Of a stretch of 64,000 nucleotides of DNA, positions 9,061 through 18,242 are shown in pieces. The notes beneath the pieces were generated by a model that saw only the letters and a list, made by a program, of their open reading frames with translations, had not been told where the DNA came from and did not search any database. The stretch is from an uncultured Paracoccaceae bacterium (GTDB lineage: Bacteria; Pseudomonadota; Alphaproteobacteria; Rhodobacterales; Rhodobacteraceae): positions 186,001 to 250,000 of the forward strand of contig CATOSB010000017.1 in assembly GCA_951812305.1 (NCBI GenBank), given 5' to 3'. The position numbers were made by a program, and so were the translations under genes. Within the stretch, counting starts at the first letter, position 1; each line of letters begins with the position of its first letter.

Positions 9061-10281
9061 CTACGCCGCGTTCGCGGATCGTATGTCTGCGACGATGCCT
9101 CGGAACTCGTCGTCAGTCAGCATGTCGCGCTTTTCGATGCCCATAGCCTTGACCTTTGACAAAATCTCGATCGCTTGTTCGTCGGACGCTTCCCCTAGTC
9201 CCAGCTCTTCCAATTTATAGATGATTGAGGCTTTGCCGCTTTTCTTGCCCAGAACGACCTCGCCAGACCGGCCCGTCAGAGCAGGGTGGGTGCCAAACAT
9301 CACCAGCGGGTCATGCATGACGTACTGAATACCGATCCCACTTTCGCGGATGAAATTGCCGTGGCCCAACACCGGCTTATTTCGGGCAATTGGAACATTT
9401 GAAAGCTCTGACAACATCTCACCAAGTTCTGGTAATTTGTCCAGCTTATACCCCATCTCGTAGCCATAAAGCAGGTCAAGACCAAGGATCAGTTCTTCCA
9501 GTGCGGCATTACCCGTCCGCTCGCCCAGCCCGTTTCCACAGGAATGTACGCATTCCGCACCGGCGGTCACGGCGGCCAGTTCCGTGGCGACACCCATACC
9601 GAAATCGTTGTGAGTATGTATCTCAATTGGAAGGCCTGTCATGCCCTTGACCCAACGCACCATATATTTGATCGCCTCAGGCGTCGCACATCCCATTGTG
9701 TCGACTATGCCAATAGCATCGGGCGGAGATTCCGCCATTATGGCATTGCACAGATTGGTCAGGTCGTCCGGTCGAGCACGGGTCGTGTCATAGGGAAAGA
9801 ACACTGCGTGCAAACCACATTCCTTGGCGTAATTGATCACATTCTTGGACTTGTTGAACACGTCCTCCCAAGTCCAGCCGAATTGGGTGACGAGTTTCGG
9901 GTAACCAATTGGTACCTCGATGATCACCCCTTGGGCACCGCATTCCAGCGCCATGTCGATGTCTGCTTTGAGCGCACGTGCGAAAGTGTAGATCTTCGAT
10001 TTCAACCCGAGCTTTGAAATCTCTCTGATTGCTTCCGCATCCTGCGGTGACACCGCTGGCATTCCAGCTTCAATACGATCAACACCGATTTCGTCCATCT
10101 TGCTGGCAATGCGGATTTTGTCGTCGACAGAGAACACGACGCCGGGCGTTTGTTCTCCGTCGCGTAACGTCGCGTCATGAATTTCGACCTTTGGTGGTAG
10201 GTTCAGGCCCTCGCGAACTTCCGGGACGAAATTATATGGGCTGACCCACCATTTGCCGTCTTCGAAATGAGATTCGCGCAT
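9061..10281 (-). CDS. HMGL-like / homocitrate-isopropylmalate synthase family protein
   Basis: TIM-barrel enzyme of the DRE family, 406 residues, which performs aldol-type condensation or cleavage of acyl-CoA and oxo-acid substrates. The metal and substrate motif HDATLRDGEQTPGVVFS lies near residue 35, the metal-binding HTHNDFGMG near residue 215, and CVHSCGNGLGERTGNAALEE is the classic synthase loop. It lacks the LeuA-type regulatory domain, so it is not a standard 2-isopropylmalate synthase. It is divergent from a GntR regulator and next to catabolic genes; a role in the same pathway is inference. The reaction cannot be named from the sequence alone. Confidence 0.85.
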   Translation of the reverse strand: MRESHFEDGKWWVSPYNFVPEVREGLNLPPKVEIHDATLRDGEQTPGVVFSVDDKIRIASKMDEIGVDRIEAGMPAVSPQDAEAIREISKLGLKSKIYTFARALKADIDMALECGAQGVIIEVPIGYPKLVTQFGWTWEDVFNKSKNVINYAKECGLHAVFFPYDTTRARPDDLTNLCNAIMAESPPDAIGIVDTMGCATPEAIKYMVRWVKGMTGLPIEIHTHNDFGMGVATELAAVTAGAECVHSCGNGLGERTGNAALEELILGLDLLYGYEMGYKLDKLPELGEMLSELSNVPIARNKPVLGHGNFIRESGIGIQYVMHDPLVMFGTHPALTGRSGEVVLGKKSGKASIIYKLEELGLGEASDEQAIEILSKVKAMGIEKRDMLTDDEFRGIVADIRSANAA

Positions 10282-10561
10282 CGATTATCCCCCGGGATTG
10301 CAGTGCTAGATTAAATTGATGCATTATATCCATTTTTCTAACGCATCCAATGAAAAATCTACTTTTTCGATGGCCGCGAAACGATTTTGGATCACTGAAC
10401 TATGATCCCGACACCCAATTCGTGCAAGCTTGTCAGCAAATAGGTCAAATTTTCGAATACGAGCGTTTCTTCCCTCTACTTTGGGCGTCGTAACCAGCAG
10501 TTCTACGTATCAAAAAACGATATTATTTGTTTTGTCCGGCAAAAGATGACAATTATTTTCT
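10282..10561. promoter_or_regulatory. Divergent promoter region with possible operator
   Basis: About 280 AT-rich bases between divergent genes. An imperfect inverted repeat (TTGATGC at 10316, GCATCCAA ending at 10350) could be a regulator site, but its 20-base spacer is long, so support is weak. Confidence 0.35.
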
Positions 10562-11224
10562 ATGGACAAACCCGTTGAAGACACGACCTCGCCGCAATCC
10601 TCGACCCAGCGTGCTTATCTCACACTAAGAAGCAATATCATCACAGGAAAAATCCCCCCCGGCGAACGTTTGAAGATCGACACATTGAAAGACGCGCTGG
10701 AAACCGGGGCGTCTCCAATTCGCGAAGCTCTTAGCCTTCTGACGTCCGATCAACTGGTTGACCGGTTAGACCAACGGGGATTTCGAGTGGCGTCGACAAG
10801 CCGTGCGCAATTTCAGGAAATACTCGATTTACGCTGCAATCTCGAAGGGCTCGCGCTGCGCGACAGCCTCGCAAACACCGACGCCAAGTGGGAGGACGCG
10901 CTGGTCTTGGCGCATCATCACATGAACAAGGCGGACCGGAACGATATTGAAGCATTTGAGGCGCATCACAAAAATTTTCACATGGCGTTGCTCGCGGCCT
11001 GCAAGTCGCCAATCCTGCTTCGTTTTTGTAGTCAATTATACGATCTGAATGTGCGTTACCGTTACCGTGCGGGCCAGTCGAAATCTTATGCGCGCCGCGA
11101 TGTCGAAGCCGAACATCGTGCCATACTTGATGCCGCAGTTCGTCGAGATGTTGATACGGCGAGTAGACACCTAATGGAGCATTACCGAAATACGGGTGCA
11201 TTTCTTGCAGAGCAGATCGACTGA
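10562..11224 (+). CDS. GntR-family transcriptional regulator, FCD domain
   Basis: Ligand-responsive repressor or activator of the FadR/FCD class, 220 residues. The N-terminal winged helix (residues about 15-80) shows YLTLRSNIITGKIPPGERLK and GASPIREALSLL, and the C-terminal FCD domain has the metal-ligand pattern of Asp/His residues (FEAHHKNFHMALL and EHRAILDAAVRRD). It lies between the HMGL gene and the dioxygenase-TRAP operon and is the best candidate for their regulator, although this is only positional. No ribosome binding site stands out before the ATG at 10562. Confidence 0.9.
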   Translation: MDKPVEDTTSPQSSTQRAYLTLRSNIITGKIPPGERLKIDTLKDALETGASPIREALSLLTSDQLVDRLDQRGFRVASTSRAQFQEILDLRCNLEGLALRDSLANTDAKWEDALVLAHHHMNKADRNDIEAFEAHHKNFHMALLAACKSPILLRFCSQLYDLNVRYRYRAGQSKSYARRDVEAEHRAILDAAVRRDVDTASRHLMEHYRNTGAFLAEQID

Positions 11225-11242
11225 ATAATAAGCGACCGTTGA

Positions 11243-12115
11243 CTAGCCGCCCTCCTCAACGAGCTTCAAGTCAAAGTCGGCCATAAGATATTGTTCAGCT
11301 ATATTGCCGGACAGTTCATATCCGTCCGGGAATGTCTCTGCCGCTTGTTCTACATATTTCATCACCAGATCCTCGCGCACACCAAACACCGTGTCTTGGT
11401 CAAGGTAAGGATCGTCGTCGGGAAATATCTCGGTCACAAGCTGGCGGTAACCCGGAGCGGTCACGATGTAATGAAGATGCGAGGGCCGCCAGGGATGCCG
11501 ACCGGTAGCCGTCAGTATGTCGCCCACCGGGCCATCGGTCGGAACGGTGTAGCTAACAGGTTTGACGGTAGTGAAGCCATATTTACCATCGGCGCCCGTA
11601 GTCTGGATTCCGTGAAAACTATACGTGTCCTGATCGGGATCCTGACTTGAATAAAGCCCGTTCGGTGCGGTTTGCCAGATGTCGATTTTTGCACCTTCGA
11701 TGGGTTCGCCCTCGGTGTCCGTGATCCGGCCGCAGGCCAAAAGAACCTCACCCTCATAATGCCGTTTCATATCATGCCCGAGCGGAATATCCGGCGCGCC
11801 GGTGATGTGGAACGGTCCAAGCACACTGGACGACGTGCCCTGGGGATTGGAATTGATCATGTCGACAAGGGACGACAAGCCAAGCACATCAGACAGCAAA
11901 ACAAATTCATGCCGTTCCGCGTCTGTAAACTCGGTCATCCGCTCCAAGAATGCGATACCAGTCTGCCATTCGGCATGGGTTAGTTTTACTTCTTTGGCGA
12001 ATTCGTGGAGATGGCGTGCCAGACTTTCCATGACCTCGCGCATTCTGGGGTCAGTTTCCTTGCCAAAATAACCGAGGAAGACGTCAGTGATATTGTCTTG
12101 GGTGACATTGCGCAT
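11243..12115 (-). CDS. Intradiol ring-cleavage dioxygenase, hydroxyquinol/catechol 1,2-dioxygenase type
   Basis: Non-haem Fe(III) dioxygenase of 290 residues that opens catechol- or hydroxyquinol-type rings between the two hydroxyl groups. The four expected iron ligands are visible: Tyr in APNGLYSSQ, Tyr in KPVSYTVPTDG, and two His in RPSHLHYIV. The N-terminal helical domain (residues 1-100) is of the type that binds phospholipid in this family. It is the last gene of a minus-strand operon with a TRAP transporter, so ring cleavage is probably linked to uptake of the same compound. Hydroxyquinol to maleylacetate is a reasonable guess, not proven. Confidence 0.88.
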   Translation of the reverse strand: MRNVTQDNITDVFLGYFGKETDPRMREVMESLARHLHEFAKEVKLTHAEWQTGIAFLERMTEFTDAERHEFVLLSDVLGLSSLVDMINSNPQGTSSSVLGPFHITGAPDIPLGHDMKRHYEGEVLLACGRITDTEGEPIEGAKIDIWQTAPNGLYSSQDPDQDTYSFHGIQTTGADGKYGFTTVKPVSYTVPTDGPVGDILTATGRHPWRPSHLHYIVTAPGYRQLVTEIFPDDDPYLDQDTVFGVREDLVMKYVEQAAETFPDGYELSGNIAEQYLMADFDLKLVEEGG

Positions 12116-12125
12116 ATGCGCCTCC

Positions 12126-13433
12126 TTAGTTCAGGATAGCCAAACTCAAAGCCGGGAAGCGGATCAGTATAATCAGAACGATGAGCATGATGGCGGCAAA
12201 TGGCAAGGCGCCAAGGAAGACATCTTTGAGTTTGATCCGGTCGTCGTTAAGCGTGGCCTTTATGACAAAGCAGGAAATTCCAAGGGGCGGCGTTAGCAAT
12301 CCGATCTCGGCGCCGACAACAGTAATGATACCAAACCAAACGAGGCTCAGCCCCATTGGCTCGACCAGCGGCAGAAATAGCGGCACCATGATCAGGATGA
12401 TCGAGGCGGTGTCCAAAAGCGTACCGAGAAAGATCATCAGAGCGACGTAGATCACCATGATCCAGAAAAAGCTCAGTTGGTTCTCGTTCAGAATATCGCC
12501 AAGCTCGTTTGGCAACCCAGCGAGACCCAACATTCTTGAATAGATCGACGCGGCGGTGATCAGAAAAAGGATCGCGGCGGTGATATGGCCGGTTTCCAAG
12601 AGCGCTTCCCAGAATCCTTTCAGTGTCATCTTGCGCCGAACCACGGCGATGATGAGGCCCAGTAGAGCGCCAGCGGCACCGGCTTCGACGGGCGTCAACC
12701 AGCCAGTGTAGATGCCGCCGAGGACAACCAGGATAAGAACGACGATTGGAATGGTCTTTTCAGCAATCTCGGGCCATGTCAGCGGATCAAGGTCTTCGCT
12801 AGATCGCCCACCGACGAAGTTTGGCGTGAACCGCCCCATTGCAAATATCGCGGCCACATAGGCCAGTGCGAGGATTAAGCCAGGAATTACGCCAGCGAGG
12901 AACATTTCGCCCACGGATTGTTCGGCCACGAACGAATAAATGATCAGCATCGCCGATGGCGGAATGATCATTCCCAAAACACTCGACCCCGCGACCACGC
13001 CGACGGCGAAACGCGGGTTGTAGTCATAGTGCAGCATTTGTGGCACGCTGACCTTGGCGAAAACCGAAGCGGACGCAATCGAAGACCCGGTAACCGCAGC
13101 AAATACTGCGTTCGCCCCGACCGTCGCCATGCCGATTCCGCCTTTTACACGGCGGAATCCCGAATTCATCACTTCATAGATATCAGCGCCTAACCCAGCC
13201 TTACTAACCACAAGCCCCATGAAGGTGAATAACGGCACGGTGGCGAAGGTATACTCCAACACCGAGTCCCCTATGGCGATTTTCAGTAAGTTCATTGCGA
13301 GCGTGAAGTTGTCGCGCATCAGCCAGATCGACACAAAGCTGACCACACCCAAAGCGATCGGGATATATAGTCCAAGATATACAAGAACTATGATTGCCAG
13401 TACCGAGGCAAGGCCAATTTCGACGGGGGTCAT
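12126..13433 (-). CDS. TRAP transporter large permease subunit (DctM-like)
   Basis: Twelve-helix membrane subunit of a tripartite ATP-independent periplasmic transporter, 435 residues, which couples solute uptake to sodium. Typical conserved stretches are GSSIASASVFAKVSVPQML, the VVAGSSVLGMIIPPSA loop, and a late TPPLGISCFV motif. The start overlaps the end of the small permease gene by 4 bp, indicating translational coupling. Confidence 0.93.
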   Translation of the reverse strand: MTPVEIGLASVLAIIVLVYLGLYIPIALGVVSFVSIWLMRDNFTLAMNLLKIAIGDSVLEYTFATVPLFTFMGLVVSKAGLGADIYEVMNSGFRRVKGGIGMATVGANAVFAAVTGSSIASASVFAKVSVPQMLHYDYNPRFAVGVVAGSSVLGMIIPPSAMLIIYSFVAEQSVGEMFLAGVIPGLILALAYVAAIFAMGRFTPNFVGGRSSEDLDPLTWPEIAEKTIPIVVLILVVLGGIYTGWLTPVEAGAAGALLGLIIAVVRRKMTLKGFWEALLETGHITAAILFLITAASIYSRMLGLAGLPNELGDILNENQLSFFWIMVIYVALMIFLGTLLDTASIILIMVPLFLPLVEPMGLSLVWFGIITVVGAEIGLLTPPLGISCFVIKATLNDDRIKLKDVFLGALPFAAIMLIVLIILIRFPALSLAILN

Positions 13434-13972
13434 ACGGCGTCTTCCTGGCTCGGGGTATGCTGTACCTCATCGGGCGATGTTCCGATGACTTTCAGGGCAA
13501 AGATCAATGCGGCGAGCACGGCGCTGGCAAAGATCGTCAGCTTCACTGGCCACCACGGTGCGGTGAAGACGCCGGGCACGCCAAAGAAATCATTGGTTTC
13601 CCACATTTTCAGAAATTCCGGGAAGATCGCGATGGCAACAAGCATCATGAAAATCGCGGACACAAGATTCAAGATTTTGCGCATCCAGCGGCCGAGTGCA
13701 GGATAACGCCCACCAACGACCACCAGAAACCCATCAGACCGGGTCAGTCGATTAACCCGCACCACGTCGGGCAATTGCAGGAAAACGATCAGGACCATCG
13801 AAAACTGTACAACTTCGACGGCCCCGTTGAATGGCGCGTTGAACAGGTTCCGTGCGGCCATGTCGTAGTTCACGACCATGACAAGTGCCAGAACCACCAA
13901 AGTGCCGACGGCATTGGCGGAAACCGCAATGCCGTTGGCAAGTCTCGTCAAGGCGGCCAGCGCCTGTTTCAT
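13430..13972 (-). CDS. TRAP transporter small permease subunit (DctQ-like)
   Basis: Four-helix small membrane subunit of the TRAP transporter, 180 residues. It shows the usual features: an N-terminal helix, the NLFNAPFNGAVEVVQFSMVL segment, and a last helix (LTIFASAVLAALIFAL). It lies between the binding protein and large permease genes of the same operon. Confidence 0.9.
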   Translation of the reverse strand: MKQALAALTRLANGIAVSANAVGTLVVLALVMVVNYDMAARNLFNAPFNGAVEVVQFSMVLIVFLQLPDVVRVNRLTRSDGFLVVVGGRYPALGRWMRKILNLVSAIFMMLVAIAIFPEFLKMWETNDFFGVPGVFTAPWWPVKLTIFASAVLAALIFALKVIGTSPDEVQHTPSQEDAV

Positions 13973-13991
13973 AGCGCTGCCCGCCTCTGGA

Positions 13992-15074
13992 TCAGTTGGT
14001 CATCGCGCCCGACCAGTCGCGCACGCCTTCAAAGCCAGCTTCTTTCAGCTTGCCGAGATAAGCGTTCAGCATGTCGGTGCCCGGTTCGCCTTTGGCATCG
14101 AGTCCTGCGGCCCACTCGCCCGCGATATCAGGAATGGCGGCGGCCCATGCGGCGCGCTCTTCGGCACTCATTTCGACGATTGTACCACCGGCAGCAACGT
14201 ATGCTTCGCGGCTTTCTGCGGCGCGGTCCATAGCGATGCCTGCGACGTGATCACGATAAAGCACGGCCACTTCCTGCAATACACCCTGAACCTCCTCAGG
14301 AAGACCATCCCAATAGGCCTTGTTCACGGTGATGGTCTTGGAATTCACCGCCCCAAGGTCCGCCTTCAACATGTAAGGTGCCACTTCCGCGATCTTGAAT
14401 GTTTTTGCGGCTTCTGGCCACAGCATCGCGTGATCCACAAGCCCGGTCTGCAGCATGTTGTAAAAGTCTGTCAATCCACCGCGCACACCGGCCGCACCGT
14501 CGATACCTTCAAGATAGCGCAGGTTCATACCAGCACCGGCAACCTTGCCGCCTTCGACGTCAGCGAGGCCATTGATCGGGTTCTTGGAAAACAGCTGATA
14601 GGTGTCAAGTACCACTCCTGTCGCCAGATAAACCTGGTTCTGGGCCGCGAACTCGTTCTGCATTGTCGGGAATTCCTTGGCGATCTCGTCAACAGCCTTG
14701 GCAACCGCGCGGCTGTCTGCAGCCACGAACGGCGTTACGGCCGAAATCGCTTGAGACGGCAGTTTCGAGTTATGGAAGATCGTCGTCACGATGCCGATGT
14801 CACCAAGACCAAGTTCGATACCTTCCAGCACGCCTTTTGGCTTCACGATCGAGCCGCCATAGCTTTCCTGCCAGTCCATGACATAGTTGCCGCCTTCCGC
14901 CAGACGCTTGTCCACTTCCGGAATGAAGAAATTCGTAAATTCCTTCACCCAAAGCGCGCGCGCCGGGTAGCCGTCAATTACCACAGCCTTAATCGTCTCT
15001 GCCGCCATCACAGGCGCAGCCATCACAGCCAGCGCAGTGGCCAGTGCGGTCCGTCTTGTCAGTTTTGCAATCAT
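13992..15074 (-). CDS. TRAP transporter substrate-binding protein (DctP family)
   Basis: Periplasmic binding protein, about 360 residues, that delivers the substrate to the two permease subunits. A signal peptide (ALATALAVMAAPVMA, cleavage before AET) is present. The ATG at 15074 is preferred over the one two codons upstream because GGGAG lies only two bases before the earlier one. TRAP family features include GMNLRYLEG and the Arg that usually binds a substrate carboxylate, but the ligand cannot be named. Operon mates include a ring-cleavage dioxygenase, suggesting an aromatic acid. Confidence 0.9.
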   Translation of the reverse strand: MIAKLTRRTALATALAVMAAPVMAAETIKAVVIDGYPARALWVKEFTNFFIPEVDKRLAEGGNYVMDWQESYGGSIVKPKGVLEGIELGLGDIGIVTTIFHNSKLPSQAISAVTPFVAADSRAVAKAVDEIAKEFPTMQNEFAAQNQVYLATGVVLDTYQLFSKNPINGLADVEGGKVAGAGMNLRYLEGIDGAAGVRGGLTDFYNMLQTGLVDHAMLWPEAAKTFKIAEVAPYMLKADLGAVNSKTITVNKAYWDGLPEEVQGVLQEVAVLYRDHVAGIAMDRAAESREAYVAAGGTIVEMSAEERAAWAAAIPDIAGEWAAGLDAKGEPGTDMLNAYLGKLKEAGFEGVRDWSGAMTN

Positions 15075-15099
15075 TTCCATTTCTCCCTTTTTTGTGGCG

Positions 15100-15558
15100 C
15101 TAGTCAGCTTTGCGCCAAGTCACGGTCAGGTCAGTGCCTGCCTGTTCGTACAGTTTCGCAATTGGACAGAATTTTTCGGTCTCGACCGCAACCTGATCAA
15201 TGCCCGCCTGGCTGGCTGAGCCATGCGCGGTCACGGTCAGGCGGATCGCGGTAAACGGGACGTGGACTTCTTCCATCAACAACACGCCTCGGCGGTCGAA
15301 ATCGACTTCCATATCGAAGGTCAGCGCCCCAATATCGACGCCCAGCTTTTCGGCGCATTTGGTGCCGATGACATTGGTACAGCCAATCAGCGCGGAATAG
15401 GCAGTCGCCGTGGGCGACGGCCCCTCGCCCGTGCCGCCCCGAACGACAGGTTCATCGATCACTGTAGTCAGACCATCGACGTCAATTTCGCTGCGCGCAT
15501 GACTGGTGCCACGCCCGGAGAGCTTGATCGTCATTTCGGTTTTTTGTCGAATTGCCAT
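15100..15558 (-). CDS. OsmC family protein
   Basis: Small peroxidase-fold protein, 152 residues, of the OsmC/Ohr superfamily, which detoxifies organic hydroperoxides through two cysteines. One Cys is seen in ALIGCTNVIG and the second in KFCPIAKL. The family core PTATAYSALIGC is present. It lies 19 bp from the TRAP binding protein gene and 6 bp from the nitroreductase gene, so it belongs to the operon, perhaps protecting against oxidative by-products. Confidence 0.88.
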   Translation of the reverse strand: MAIRQKTEMTIKLSGRGTSHARSEIDVDGLTTVIDEPVVRGGTGEGPSPTATAYSALIGCTNVIGTKCAEKLGVDIGALTFDMEVDFDRRGVLLMEEVHVPFTAIRLTVTAHGSASQAGIDQVAVETEKFCPIAKLYEQAGTDLTVTWRKAD

Positions 15559-15564
15559 CAGTCC

Positions 15565-16227
15565 TCACACAAAAGAGCATATATCATCGAAGGCGAACCG
15601 TGGCAGTTTTTGAAAAAGCGCGGATTCATCGGCATAGCCCAAATTGATCAGGAAATTCGATTTGAAAGTAGTTTCAGCAAAGAACTCCTCGTCAACCAGT
15701 TCATTTGAAAACCCGGACATTGCGCCGACGTCCAGGCCAAGGGCCCGGGCCGCGATCATGAAATAGCCACCCTGCAACGTCGCATTTCGGAATGCCGTGG
15801 CTTCGATATGCGCCGCCTTTCCTTCAAACATTGGGCGCCGGTCTTCGTGCGGAAAAAGAAACGGAAGATGCGTCCAGAATTCCAGGTCATGGGCGACGAT
15901 CACGGTGACCGGCGCACCCATCACTTTAGGCAGGTTTGCGGGTTTCAGAGATTTGGCAAGTCTGTCTTTTCCGTCCTTTGACGTCACAAAAACAAACCGC
16001 GCCGGACACGAATTCATACTCGTAGGGCCTTGCGCCGTTATCTCATAAAGCTTCCGAAGTGTATCTTCGGCGACCGGACGATCTTGCCAGGCATAATGGG
16101 ATCGCGCGTTGCCCAAAATCAAGTCGATGGAATCATCGTCCAACTCGGATATGCGCGCGCGCAACGAACGCACCGAGGCCTGGGCATGGTGCCGAATGGC
16201 ATCGATGTTCTCAGGCGTAGCGGACAT
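15565..16227 (-). CDS. Nitroreductase family protein, malonic semialdehyde reductase (RutE)-like
   Basis: FMN-dependent reductase of 220 residues resembling RutE, which reduces malonic semialdehyde to 3-hydroxypropionate in the Rut pyrimidine pathway. Family motifs are LGNARSHYAWQDRPV near residue 38, GPTSMNSCPARFVFV near residue 70, and ALGLDVGAMSGF near residue 163. It is the first gene of the minus-strand operon. A malonyl-CoA decarboxylase stump is encoded just across the divergent region, so a three-carbon dicarboxylate product of the pathway is a plausible inference. Confidence 0.85.
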   Translation of the reverse strand: MSATPENIDAIRHHAQASVRSLRARISELDDDSIDLILGNARSHYAWQDRPVAEDTLRKLYEITAQGPTSMNSCPARFVFVTSKDGKDRLAKSLKPANLPKVMGAPVTVIVAHDLEFWTHLPFLFPHEDRRPMFEGKAAHIEATAFRNATLQGGYFMIAARALGLDVGAMSGFSNELVDEEFFAETTFKSNFLINLGYADESALFQKLPRFAFDDICSFV

Positions 16228-16413
16228 AATTGCCCCTTATTCGGAAAACGGGCGAAGATTGCCCAAATGTGCGCGCGACACACACGTTTGACACCTGCAT
16301 CTAGGACGTCCCCAATTCAAACAGCAACCGTATCTGAAATTTTGCCCATGTTTTTTTCTCTTGTCAAATAAAATCGATATTTTAAGCTGACTGCAACGTC
16401 TTGGGAGACTAAC

Positions 16414-16800
16414 ATGGTTGCCTGGAAGGATTACAAAGCGATTGCCAAAGAACGCGGCGCGTTGGCTTTGGAACTATATGTGGTTGAATCCACGCCAAAA
16501 ATGCCGCCCGACAGTATAAAGGAGAACTTGCCAGCACATTTGGAATATCAGCGCGACCTCGAGCAGCGCGAAGTTTTGGTGCTCGCAGGACCGACGTCGG
16601 ACGCCACTGGTGAATTGATGGAGGGAGCAGGACTAATCGTATACCGAGCCAGTTCCATGGCAGAGGCTAAAAAGCTCGCGGACGGGGACCCAATGCATCA
16701 AAGTGGCGCCCGAAGCTATAAGCTTCGTAAGTGGTTGGTAAACGAAGGTAATATTTCGTTGAACGTTGGCTTATCAACTGGAATTGCGCAACTTTCATAG
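16414..16800 (+). CDS. YciI-like protein
   Basis: 128-residue protein with a YciI/muconolactone-isomerase-like ferredoxin fold, seen in HLEYQRDLEQREVLVLAGP and ADGDPMHQSGARSYKLRKW. Such proteins often act on small ring or lactone intermediates next to aromatic-degradation enzymes. It is divergent from the nitroreductase operon (186 bp between them) and followed 13 bp later by the malonyl-CoA decarboxylase stump, suggesting a short operon that was cut by an IS5 element. Confidence 0.72.
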   Translation: MVAWKDYKAIAKERGALALELYVVESTPKMPPDSIKENLPAHLEYQRDLEQREVLVLAGPTSDATGELMEGAGLIVYRASSMAEAKKLADGDPMHQSGARSYKLRKWLVNEGNISLNVGLSTGIAQLS

Positions 16801-16812
16801 GGAAGCTTAGGT

Positions 16813-17157
16813 ATGTTGACGAACAGCACATTAAGTGACCTGTTGACTACCCTATTCGACAGCCGAGCCTTTGGCGGACGTGTTGCAGACCGACGTGACA
16901 TAAAGGAAATCTGTCGCGCACTCCTCTCTGAGACGGCTGAGACATCAGGACGCCAACTTGCCACAGTTATCTTGAGCCGGTTTCGCGACCTGGATGCCGA
17001 CGGAAAACTATCGTTCTTCAATTTCCTGAACGACGATTTAGACCTTGATGCATCTGAAATTGTCAGAATGGCACAGGCATACAACGCCGACCGCTCGCCC
17101 GAAAACTTCTGCGCGCTCGCTGCAGCATCCGAACCTGCAAGGGGAGTTGTTGCATAG
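16813..17157 (+). pseudogene. Malonyl-CoA decarboxylase, N-terminal fragment truncated by IS5
   Basis: The 110 or so host residues match the N-terminal helical domain of malonyl-CoA decarboxylase (LLSETAETSGRQLATVILSRF, LDADGKLSFFNFLNDDLDLD). The full enzyme is over 400 residues; the frame runs into the IS5 end at 17142 and stops at 17157. No catalytic domain is found on the far side of the element, so this is a deletion, not a simple insertion. Confidence 0.82.
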
Positions 17158-18242
17158 ATCACCCGCCTTCTGATATCGATGCGTTTTGTTTCCTTGAGGA
17201 TGTTGTAGATGCCGCACAAATTCAACGCAGATCGTCGAGACAAGATCCCGAAACAGAAGTATCGCGTGGCCAATTGGGCTGAATACAACGAAGCGCTTCG
17301 TCGGCGCGGTGATCTGACGATCTGGATTAGTGAGGATGCAATGAGTTCATGGGCTGCGCCGCGGCGTACTACCCGTGGCGGGCAGCGCAAATATTCGGAT
17401 CTGGCGATTGAGATGTGCCTGACGCCGGGCATGGTATTCCGCCAACCATTACGCCAGACGCAAGGCTTGATGCGTGCGAGTGCAAAGCTGCTCTGTGTCG
17501 AAATCGCGGTACCTGATTTCTCCACCTTGTCGCGGCGGGGCAGCGGCCTGGCGTTACCTGCAAAGCCAGGGATCGATGGCCGGGCGGCGATCCATTTGGC
17601 AGTGGACAGTACAGGTCTTAAGATCTTCGGCGCGGGCGAGTGGCTTGAAGAAAAGCACAAAATCAAGCGTAAAAGGCGCTCCTGGCGCAAGCTCCACCTC
17701 GGTCTTGATCTTGTCAGCGGGGAGATCGTCTGTTCTGATCTCACCACGGATGACGTCGGCGATCCGACGGTGCTGCCAGATCTCCTGGATCAGGTCGATG
17801 GTCCGGTTGATTGGTTCCTCGCAGATGGAGCATACGACGGAGAACCAACATCCGATTTACTTGCCGCTCGGTTCGGACCGATGATCAAGGTGACGATCCC
17901 ACCTCCCAAAAACGCGGTTGTGAGCCCCAATGCGGCCCACAATCTGACGGCACGAGACTGCCATATCGCCGAGATCGCAGCCCGCGGGCGGATGGCCTGG
18001 CAGAAAGCCACGGGCTACAATCAACGCAGCCGGGGTGAAACTCTCATGGGCCGCTGGAAGGCGGTTATTGGGCCCAGGCTAAAGTCGCGCGACTTCGAAA
18101 ACCAGAAATCGGAAGCCAGGATTGGCGTGCAGATTCTCAACCGAATGACCGGGCTTGGCCAGCCACGTTTCGAACGCACCGCCTGAATTCCGTCTCGGGT
18201 AGGGCGCGTTCCGAGCTCCAGAGCTTCCGTGCAACAACGCCC
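17142..18242 (+). mobile_element. IS5 family insertion sequence
   Basis: Ends are GGGAGTTGTTGCA (17142) and, inverted, GGGCGTTGTTGCA (ending 18242), 12 of 13 matching. The flanking bases (GCAAG left, ATCCG right) show no target duplication, which together with the two truncated flanking genes points to an IS-mediated deletion. Confidence 0.8.
17209..18186 (+). CDS. IS5 family transposase
   Basis: Intact DDE transposase, 325 residues. The catalytic Asp residues are in HLAVDSTGLKIFG and DWFLADGAYDGEP, and the Glu is in the YNQRSRGETLMGRWKAVIG block. The start at 17209 follows a short leader after the left end. The length is normal, so the element may still move. Confidence 0.92.
   Translation: MPHKFNADRRDKIPKQKYRVANWAEYNEALRRRGDLTIWISEDAMSSWAAPRRTTRGGQRKYSDLAIEMCLTPGMVFRQPLRQTQGLMRASAKLLCVEIAVPDFSTLSRRGSGLALPAKPGIDGRAAIHLAVDSTGLKIFGAGEWLEEKHKIKRKRRSWRKLHLGLDLVSGEIVCSDLTTDDVGDPTVLPDLLDQVDGPVDWFLADGAYDGEPTSDLLAARFGPMIKVTIPPPKNAVVSPNAAHNLTARDCHIAEIAARGRMAWQKATGYNQRSRGETLMGRWKAVIGPRLKSRDFENQKSEARIGVQILNRMTGLGQPRFERTA

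Noticed and set aside
13878-15254. 458-codon plus-strand frame over the TRAP binding protein
   Set aside because: Antisense to a clear DctP gene; no family features.
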